From positions 3,534,001 through 3,598,000 of the forward strand of contig CM066308.1 in NCBI GenBank assembly GCA_033807695.1: 64,000 bases of DNA, written 5' to 3'. The notes under the pieces are model-generated. The model worked only from the letters and a program-made list of their open reading frames with translations. It made no database searches and was not told the origin of the DNA. This stretch comes from Daedaleopsis sinensis. Lineage: Eukaryota > Basidiomycota > Agaricomycetes > Polyporales > Polyporaceae. A program made the translations under genes and the position numbers. Below are positions 56,201 to 64,000 of the stretch, one piece after another. The first letter of the stretch is position 1; every line of letters begins with the position of its first letter.

Positions 56201-58524
56201 TCGCGCTTGCGGCTGGATATGCCCCGTGCAGGTGTCCCCATCCTGAACGTTGAACACGGGCCCAGGTCTTCCCGCATGATCTCTCTGTCTCGTGAGTTCC
56301 GTCCGCTCGTGCCTGTGGCCTTCTTCCAGGACGCGGCTGCGTCTGCGAGCAAACCTAAACCCGAGTCTCGCCGCCAGGGAGACACGGACGATCTAAGCGA
56401 ACCTGCGGGACCCTTCCGACGCAACCGTTCCAGGAAGCTCCAAAGGCCGCTAGATGTGCCGCATCCGGATCCGCAGGCACCCCGTATCGTATCGAGAGGC
56501 GGTGGACGTCATCCACCAGCGCACGCATTGCATTCGCACCCTATGATCGTCCGGGCGGGCAGAACAAGCTCACCCTCGCTTTCGCCGCACACGACGACAT
56601 CTGAGGTGTGCTCGCATGCTCGCATGCCCAGGCCTAAGGCTTAGGCTTAGGCAGGGGAGGAACGGCGCTTTGTGCACCCGATAGTCTTGTGTGCACGTGT
56701 GTGAATTCGACCCCAACTGCCCCTGCCTGCGCGCCCCACTCGGACCCCTGCGCGCACTGGGTACTGCACCCACAGTGCACACGCACGCAGACAGGCCCAA
56801 GCTCGAGCGTCCAACACGTCCCGGTTGGGAAGGAGCAGACCTCCTTCTCCCTCTCCCCTCCATTCTCCCTGTCCCTCACTGCTCAGCCTCGTCCTCGTCC
56901 TCGCCCTTCACCCTCCCTTCTCCTGCTCCTGCTCCTTCTCCCTCGAGCGGCCGAGCTAGACGCGGCACCATGCCTGTCCGCGCCTGGACACCCCGAGCAG
57001 CAGAAGCGGAAGCGGAAGCCCGCGGCAAGAGCCTCATGCTGCACGCCGCGGGTCGCGGGTCGCGGGAGAAGCGTCGTCGTCATTCTCTTCATTGCCAGCT
57101 GGATGGGTGGGTGGATGCGCCGACGGCTGATGCAGCGTGGGCGTCGAAGAGCGCGGGCCGCTGAGGCTGAGGCGGCTCCTCCCTCCTCGGGCTCGTACTT
57201 TCTGATCACGGCGTTCAGTATACGTATATGGCGACGCTTTGCTGTGTAGGCGGTCAATTTCGAGGTCAAGGTCGAGGTCGAGGAGATGCAATGTGCACCC
57301 CGCTAAGGCCCACGCCATGCGCGGCAGGGCGATAGGTGGATTGGTCGATAGCTTGGGACCACAGCCGCGGACCCGGAGCCGACACTACAACCTAGCATTT
57401 GGAACCTGGAACCAGCGGGCAAGCTCAAGCTCGCGCTCCCGCGTCCCAGTTCGCTCGCGATCGGGCCCCTGCCTCGCGGCTGCCGCGTCGTTCGTGCGTG
57501 GCTCGGGGGCTGCGGGCTGCAGCCGGGGTGCTGGCGGCCCCCGAAGCGGCTGCTGTGTTAGCAACTTGCCTAGTAAGTGCTCCTCGCCGGCGACAGTCTT
57601 CAGTCAGGACAGCCTTCGCAGCTTTTGGGGCGTAGCTTGATCTTGGACCCGGGATTGGTCCTTGGACTAGTGCCCCCCCGGGCGACTAAGACGAGTGAGC
57701 AGCTTTAGTCTAGCGTCGCAAGTCGCATCATCTATAGACTACGGCGGCTCGAACCTCCGTTTGACGTCGAGGCTCAGCGCTCGGCCCAAGGAAGTATTTG
57801 GACACGAGCGTCCGTCGGACGTCGTCGAGCCCCAGGGCGGTCTAGTCGTACCGGCTTCTTTTGCAATGTATATTGTACGCATACATACATGATACACGTT
57901 AGAAAAGACATGAGATCCGTCGCATACCCCGGGAGCCCCAACCGGACGCCCGCCCGTGTCATATGGCGTAAGTACGCTCTCATGTGTACTATGTTGCGCC
58001 CTCGGGCCTGCCGGGCAGGCTCGTTGTATGTACGCGAGCCGTGGCCCATTTGTCTGACTGAGATTGTCCGATAACATCGCCCCGTTACAGCGTTAGCGGT
58101 TTAAGAATGCAAGAGCCGCCGCGTTCTCGGGCTTCGAGGCGGCTGCTGCGGCTGGTCGAGACATATGCATACGTACATACACATACATACTACGACGACT
58201 GTGCGACTCTGCTACCCTGCTGGACAGCTGATTCCGTGCCCGTGCGAAGGCTAGCTGCAACCTCAAGCTTCAAGTTCCGTCCTTAAGCGTTCGTACGCGT
58301 GAGCAGGTGCCCATGCTTCTGGGCAGGGTCACCAGGGTGTGTCACCTTACCAATTGCTAATGCATACTACGTATGTTTGCCGGCGGGAGCTCCGGGTAGG
58401 CATCCTGAAGAGCAAGATAACAAACGGGCCGTCCAACCAAAATAATTTACATGGGCTATGTGTACAACAGCGACAGAACAGACCACGCCCGTAACATCCA
58501 CCCTCGCTCTCGCACACAGTGCAC
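53203..58524. other. 5.3 kb GC-rich interval with no supportable gene
   Basis: Between the CENP-B-type gene start and the EXO84 stop. Many overlapping open frames arise from high GC, but none has recognisable domains, consistent codon periodicity across splice sites, or a clear start context. CT-rich tracts (for example 56885-56945) and GTAC/CATAC runs (58160-58185) are present. It could contain non-coding RNA, a long upstream regulatory region or a heavily decayed gene; I see nothing decisive. Confidence 0.5.
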
Positions 58525-61268
58525 TCAGAACATCCCGCCCTGCCGCCTCAACGGCTCGCGCTCGAGCCCCCGCTGGCCCATCCCACTCCCCGGCCGGTCT
58601 CGCGACCGCGGCGGGGGCGGTGCCGGGCTGCCCCGCACTGACCGCGCCGACAAGGAGGACGCGGCCGCAGCGTCATTGGTCGGCGTCTGGCTCCGGAACG
58701 ACGCCTGACTCGCCGTGCGCGGCGGCGGCGGGATCGGAGACCGCAGCCGTGTAGCCGAGGGGGACCGGCTCGGGGACATGGACGCGGACACGGGCGTGGG
58801 CACGGCGAGCGCGGGCATAGCGGACAGCGGCGGCTGGGGGACGGGCGGCACGGCCGGGATGGGCGTGCGTGAGCACGAGGGGGTCCCGAGGGAGCCGGGG
58901 CTGGGTGTGCCGAGTCCGACGGGCGAGCGGGAGCGGATGGGGGTCGAAGCGGGTGTGTGGATCGGGTCGGGGGCGCGATCGCTGTGTGCGCGGTAGGTGG
59001 GTGGGCGGGCGCTCTCCTTGGGCTTCTCGACGAGGATGGAGTCGAGGAGGTAGCGGAAGTCGATGCCATACTCCTCGAGGAGCTTCTTGCTCTGGACGTG
59101 CGTGATCTGGATCGCGTCGTCGATCGTCCGCGGGTCGACGTCGGAGCTGTACACCTGTTTCCGGAACATCTCTGCGTAGAGTTCGATCTGCTGTCTTGCC
59201 CACTCGACGAAGCCTAGGAGATGCCAGTGGGAAGTGGTTAGTGTCAATGTCAACGCAGCGTGTGCCATGCGGTAGTTGGTGGGAAATAAGGAAGAACGCC
59301 GCGGGGCACGTACTGCTCGCAACCTCGTTTTCCCTGAAGCTGGCGAGGAACCAGTCTGCGGTGTGTTTGATCCCGGTGAATACGACCGTGGCCAGATCGG
59401 CGATATACGAGCCAATGTGACCTTCGAACGTAATCTTGCGCACGCACTTCTTGATGACATCTGCCCGCGCCGCGAGGAACGTGCTCCTGGCTGGTGCACC
59501 TGCCTTCAGTCGTACAAGCAGCCCAATCAGGCTCACCACGACGCTCTTGCGGTTGGACGGAACAGAAAGGCTCTGCAGCAGCGCGGCGGTAAGCGACGCT
59601 TTGAGCACGGTGAGCTTCACCCCCAACGTGGGCATGATGGCGAGCTTCGACTCGCCCTCCTCAACAAGTGCGACAGCCTTGTCCCATTCTCGTAGGGCTA
59701 TCGAGACAGTAAGCTCGTCAGACCAGTCGCCGATCCACCGTGCGTCACGCTCGCTCTTCTCCTTCGCGGTTGCTCCGTGCTCGCCCGCTTTGGTCGCCAG
59801 ATCAGACATCCACTCTGGAACCGGCGGCATCCCAGGGATGTTGTCCCCAAAGGCCACGGAGCCACGCTACATGACGGCATTCTGTGAGAAGCGTACGTGA
59901 TAGAGCGACCGATGGACATACGTCGCCCATCCACATGCTCTTCCGGCGTTGATGCTCTCCCTCGCGTTCTTTCCGCTTCTTGGCCGCCAATTCTTCCGCG
60001 ACGTGCCGGAACTGCGATAGGAGATTCTTCTTGTCTGCAGAAATATCTGTTCGGTAGACATGTGTCTCCTTGCCGTGCCGGATCTTGAAGACATTGGTCA
60101 TGCCTCCACAGCCCGTCAGTCTGCGGACTGCATACAGTGACGGCAGCGAAGCACGAACTTGGTGTGTCCTTGGTGTCGAGCACGAGCATTTCATTTAGCG
60201 GCCAGCACTTCTCCGCTACCAGTTTGTCGTTCTCCGAGTTATTTCTCCGCTTGCGCTTCCGGGCGACGAGCACGGCATCGTCTAGCAGCACGAACCGCAC
60301 CGAGTGGTCAACCTTGTATGTGGCAGGGTTCAGCGCAACGATGTTGTCTATCTCTGTGATGATATGTCTTCCGGGAGTTGTGGGGATGAACTTGGAGGAG
60401 CCTTCGATCTGCATGTGCAGGTTCTGCATCTGAGTCGCATAGAGTACACGCAGATCGGCAATAGAGGAGCGAACGTTCCGTCGACGTTCTGTGGACGAGG
60501 TGTTTAGACACATTTCGGATAGTGATATTATTGAGCACATACCGGCGACAGAGGCAGAGTCGTCAATATGGAGGAGCGACGGCATGCCTTTCCACTCCGC
60601 CAAAGCCTCCTTGAATTCTAGCATCTCGTTCTCGAGGGTGCTTACCTCCTTCGAGACCAGCATAAACTCAGCATAGCTACGCATCGCACGTCAGAGAACA
60701 CCTTCTGCCTCAGAAAAACGGCACTGACTTCTTGAATACGTTGCGCTGTAGATCCACCGCGACACCATCCTTCTTGCCCTGCAGCGACGACTGCAGAGAC
60801 CTTAGCTCGGACTCGGTCGAGTTCGCTAGCTTTAGCTTGATGTCTACCATCCCAAACCGCACCCGCACGTACGACTGTCTCAACACACAGAGCCCTCCGC
60901 GGCAAAAGAGGACGGGGATACGCACAAGCATCCGGGTCGAACTCGTCCTTGTCCAGCAGCTTCAGCTCGGCGAGCATCGGGTCCTCCTGCGGCTCCTCCG
61001 TGTACCGCTGCTCAGCCGCGCCCTGCCCGGTGTACGCACTCCCGCGCATCCCGATCGGCAGCGCGGGCACGTCGGGAACGAGTGCGTCCGTGGGCAGGGA
61101 GATGTCGGCGTAGCGCATCGACATCCGCTTCTTCATCTTCTCCCCGACGCGCGTCGCCCGCCGCTCCGGGTCGCGCATGGCAGGGTTCGCGCGGCGTGTC
61201 GTCTCTTGCCGTTGGGCCGCCTTGGGGGCCCGCGGCTCGGAGGGCTTGCGAGTTCGGAGTGACTGCAT
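58525..61268 (-). CDS. EXO84: Exocyst complex component EXO84
   Basis: Seven minus-strand exons, 61268-60926, 60843-60729, 60676-60543, 60488-60159, 60103-59922, 59866-59314 and 59213-58525; all introns GT-AG (52-100 bp) except normal variation, all in frame, 781 aa. EXO84 is one of eight exocyst subunits that tether secretory vesicles at growth sites such as hyphal tips. Visible: a basic N-terminus (MQSLRTRKPSEPR); the Vps51/Exo84-type helical region (about 115-200: KLKLANSTESELRSLQSSL, NYAEFMLVSKEVSTLENEM); a PH-like domain (about 225-350: GRHIITEIDNIVALNP, RFVLLDDAVLVARKRK, WPLNEMLVLDTKD); then the helical C-terminal rod (WSDELTVSIALREWDKAVAL, FVEWARQQIELYAEMF, HVQSKKLLEEYGIDFRYLL). It ends in a 170-residue Pro/Ser-rich disordered tail. 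Confidence 0.9.
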
Positions 61269-61821
61269 GGTGGTGGTAGATGAGAACACCGTCGTCAAGC
61301 AAGATAGTTATATTGCGGGCGTAGTTCAAGAAGGGTACGAGGCAGGATTACAAGAGTAGCATGAGATGGTCGGGATACCAGGTCAGAAAGAGCAAAGCAG
61401 CGAAGGGAACAGGTTCGGGCTGGTTCAGGAGGTTCGAGGTTAACTGCAAGAGATGTGGGCGCTACGGTCCGATCGTCACCGTCTGTGGCGGCCCGACGCT
61501 GATTCGAAGTCCTTCGTTGCGTGAATTGGAAGTCAAGTACGTGATGTACAAACAGCGTTAACGATGCCAGTATTCTACTCTACAGCGTATTGTGGCGGAC
61601 ACGAGAACATGAGCGGAAATGGAGACGGATCGACTGTATGTATGCGATCAGGGTGTGCAGGAGCACTACATCCGGGAGACGAATATACAGTAGGGAGAAT
61701 ATATATAGCTAGTAAAAAGGCTAGTGATACAGGTCGTGCGATTCCAGTGTCACAGTGAGGCAGCAACTCCTATCCAACGTACATGTCCGTTAGAGGGCGA
61801 GGTGAATGGCCTCGACGAGTG
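61269..61821. other. Intergenic region, no supportable gene
   Basis: About 550 bp between two minus-strand genes; holds the EXO84 promoter and the 3' end of the upstream gene. Confidence 0.5.
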
Positions 61822-62916
61822 TTAGCGCACAGGGATGCTGGCCATCGTCTGCGTCCGCTGGAGACCGCGGTTCCGGCGCGGAGGAGCCTTGAGTTCATCG
61901 CAAGGCGGAGTGCCCGAGCGGGACAACGTCTGGAAGCTCGCACTTCTCGAAAGAGTGCGGTTGAGCATGCGTGAGGACCCGGTTGGGGGTGTGGCGGGGG
62001 GCGTGACGGCACCACCAACTCGGCGACGCTTGTCGACATGAACACCGTCGGCGGACGCGTTCAGTATGGCGTTGCGGTTGCAGGAAGGGGAGGCGGGAGG
62101 TGTAGACTCGTACGGAAGGGTAGACTGAGGAACTACAGATGCGTGGCGAAGGCGTGCTGGACCGTCGTCCATGCCGGGCTCGTCTGGTGGGACGTATATG
62201 CAGTCTTCCGGAACGTCATCCTCCTTTGGTGGGTATGATTCCAATCGCAGAGCGGCGCGGTACGCCGCAGTGGGCTTCTTGAACGATTTGGGAATGCACA
62301 CGGGGTAGGGACCGTTAGGCCTGGAGGCGTACTCGTTCACGGCCTTCCAATCACCCTCGCGCCAGTTTTCGGAAGCCTCCTTGCGAGTAACCCAACCGAT
62401 TGCGAGCAGGTTGTGAAGGTTCTTGCCGGAGAGGCGCAGTGGCTCGCAGCAAGTCGGGTGGGTGCGGATGTAGCGGTCGTGAAGAATGAGTTGTTCCATC
62501 GGCCTGATCCAGACCTCTGGCGCACGAGGGTCGCCCGCTGACTTGGGGACAGGTTCGTAGGCGAAGTCGCGCACCTTGACCCCGGTGGCTTTCGCAGACT
62601 CCATGCGTTCTTCGCATGTCTCCTCAACAGGTTCCTCGTAGATCTCCGTTGGTACGGGAGAGGGTGGCTCGACGTATGGGTCGTCTGGGTTATGGTGAAT
62701 GTCGGGTAGGATGATTGGTGGGGGTCGGGATGGGTCGTTGGGTATGGCGATGGTAAGGCCTGCAACCATCAAGGAGCCGCTGCGTTTGCGCTTGAGTGTC
62801 CTCAAAGAGGGTGAACTACCAAGGCGCGAGAGAGTGCTAGCTGAGTATGTGATGCCGATGGTCGGTGGCCCCGGAGGGGAGGCGTACTGGAGAGTGTAAC
62901 CATCGAGCTCGGCCAT
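61822..62916 (-). CDS. Conserved-looking protein of unknown function
   Basis: Intronless, 364 aa from the ATG at 62916 (MAELDGYTLQYASPPGPP). I recognise no named domain. Residues 1-115 are Pro/Ser-rich with short basic (LKRKRSG) and acidic patches. The central part (about 115-235) looks folded: RDFAYEPVPKS, EVWIRPMEQLILHDRYIR, CCEPLRLSGKNLHNLLAIGW, DWKAVNEYASRP. The C-terminal third is disordered and basic, with a nuclear-signal-like DKRRRVGG and several SR/TP motifs that could be kinase sites. Codon use is regular and the frame has no competing strong frame, so I consider it a real gene. Probable nuclear location is inference. Confidence 0.7.
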   Translation of the reverse strand: MAELDGYTLQYASPPGPPTIGITYSASTLSRLGSSPSLRTLKRKRSGSLMVAGLTIAIPNDPSRPPPIILPDIHHNPDDPYVEPPSPVPTEIYEEPVEETCEERMESAKATGVKVRDFAYEPVPKSAGDPRAPEVWIRPMEQLILHDRYIRTHPTCCEPLRLSGKNLHNLLAIGWVTRKEASENWREGDWKAVNEYASRPNGPYPVCIPKSFKKPTAAYRAALRLESYPPKEDDVPEDCIYVPPDEPGMDDGPARLRHASVVPQSTLPYESTPPASPSCNRNAILNASADGVHVDKRRRVGGAVTPPATPPTGSSRMLNRTLSRSASFQTLSRSGTPPCDELKAPPRRNRGLQRTQTMASIPVR

Positions 62917-63801
62917 GGTTGGGGAAGGATGAAAGGTGATGATGATGCGGCGCAGTGGACAAAGAGGTGATTATATGCGCTAGTTGTGCCACTGAAAGCG
63001 GAGGAAAGGGTGCTTGTTCGTCGTTGTGGCCGACGACGAGGATGGTGGTTGGGGTCAAGAGGTGGGTACACAAGCGCCTTGGGACAATGGAAACTTGTCA
63101 AAACGGGATGCTGTATAGCACCGGCCCCGGTCCGGATCAAACAATGGATCGGATCGTTCCGAATCACCGACGCCTGCCGTATCGGGGCATCAGGGCGCAT
63201 CAGATATCGATGAGCGCCACAGCTGAACCTCGTTGCACTCCCGCCCTCTCTCAGCGACTCCCACGGAAGGTATGTCGTCTATTGTGCTCGTCAGTGCTTG
63301 CTCTGATTACATATGTCGACTTGTCTACAGCGCCCATGTCTGAATTGCTTTGCACACCATGGAAGTACAATGCCTCGTATCGATGCAACTTCAGGTCCTT
63401 GTATTACGTTCGATGCATCCACTCAAGCTGCATGTTTCCCCAAGTGTAACAGCAGATGAATGCGTAGTCAACAAACCTCCTTACCGATCCAGAAGCTCAT
63501 TTTACCGTGTGTTCCGTGTCACCGCGGGAGGACAGCTCTAGTTCTTGGGTATGCTTGTCTTTCTACCAAGGTGGCTATACTCAAATTTAGCAGGATTCTT
63601 GACTGGTGCTCAGACGAGAATACAACACCTCCACACAAAGCTGGACGGAATCTTGAGTGACCTGGCTTCTCGTTTGCTATAATAACGTAAATTATGCCGT
63701 CTCCGAATCCTTCCCCCACTTCTCATGCGGTCCACCCACAAAGAACCGATGCTCGACAACAGAAAGGTAGATTTCGTTTGGTCTATCGAAGAGGGCACAC
63801 A
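62917..63801. other. Divergent intergenic region, no supportable gene
   Basis: 885 bp between the unknown minus-strand gene and the F-box gene start. A few short frames, no motifs. Confidence 0.5.
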
Positions 63802-64000
63802 ATGACCGAGCGCACAATCACTCAGATGTGGGTCCCATACCCGACCCCTCCTCCAGATGCTTATGAAGGAAGACGGGTTTCTTGGACGAGAGGATCCCCG
63901 ACAGAGTTGCCCCGGTTGGCCATGTCTTCCCTTCTTTCCCTACCCAAGGAGCTTCTACTTCTCATCCTCGAGGCTCTCGCCATCGGCAAACGAGTCCCCT
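63802..64000 (+). CDS. F-box-like protein, partial (5' end only)
   Basis: The frame starts at the ATG at 63802 (MTERTITQMWVPYPTPPPD) and runs off the window after 66 codons. Near the end, SSLLSLPKELLLLILEALAI matches the start of an F-box (L-P-x-E-L-L-x-x-I-L). F-box proteins link substrates to SCF ubiquitin ligases through SKP1; agaricomycetes have many. A second in-frame ATG just before SSLLSLPKEL (63932) could be the true start. Confidence 0.5.
   Translation, partial: MTERTITQMWVPYPTPPPDAYEGRRVSWTRGSPTELPRLAMSSLLSLPKELLLLILEALAIGKRVP

Overview
The window reads as nuclear DNA of a filamentous basidiomycete, most likely an agaricomycete. The main evidence is many short GT-AG introns (about 48-80 bp), a Plavaka-type DNA transposon with a DUF6532-like companion gene, Tad-like non-LTR retrotransposons, an intron-dense Zn2Cys6 regulator and an agaricomycete-style membrane protein with beta-sandwich repeats. 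Exon models were built by hand and accepted when every junction kept the reading frame; two genes fail that test by exactly one base. No database search was run, so family names rest on recognised motifs.

The left part (1-29 kb) is mostly mobile DNA. Two unrecognised minus-strand genes (1-2267) are followed by a 5'-truncated LINE (3264-5640). Next comes a 7.4 kb Plavaka-type transposon bounded by 25-bp perfect inverted repeats (5774-5798 and 13166-13190). It carries two divergent, intact, intron-containing genes: a 1022-aa transposase and a 678-aa coiled-coil/SR-repeat/DUF6532-like protein. A flavin monooxygenase gene (14330-16415) stands alone before a decayed stretch with a glutathione-transferase-like relic and a small acidic-protein gene. 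A full-length 8.6 kb LINE (20406-28977) follows, with ORF1, ORF2, a poly(A) tail and 14-bp target-site duplications; its ORF2 carries two in-frame TAG codons.

The right part (30-64 kb) is a conserved housekeeping block. It holds mitochondrial ribosomal protein MRPL20/mL58 (30507), the SSU-processome factor UTP3/SAS10 (31913), an 18-exon Zn2Cys6 transcription factor (34934-38528), TOM22 (38838), and complex I subunit NDUFA9 (39843-41564). A 5'-truncated LINE of another lineage sits just upstream of NDUFA9. Then come a single-pass membrane protein with one frameshift (44866-46724), a DUF2462-type small basic protein (47665), a CENP-B-type HTH protein (51136-53202), exocyst subunit EXO84 (58525-61268), an intronless unknown protein (61822-62916) and the start of an F-box protein (63802). 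About 2.7 kb (48421-51135) and 5.3 kb (53203-58524) hold low-complexity, GC-rich DNA with no supportable gene.

Three of the housekeeping genes serve mitochondria (MRPL20, TOM22, NDUFA9). The zinc-cluster factor and TOM22 are divergent across about 310 bp, and TOM22 and NDUFA9 converge tail to tail. The most unusual items are the two-gene Plavaka unit, a 6-nt micro-exon inside the zinc cluster of the transcription factor, and stem-loops placed at the ORF2 stop of both related LINE copies.
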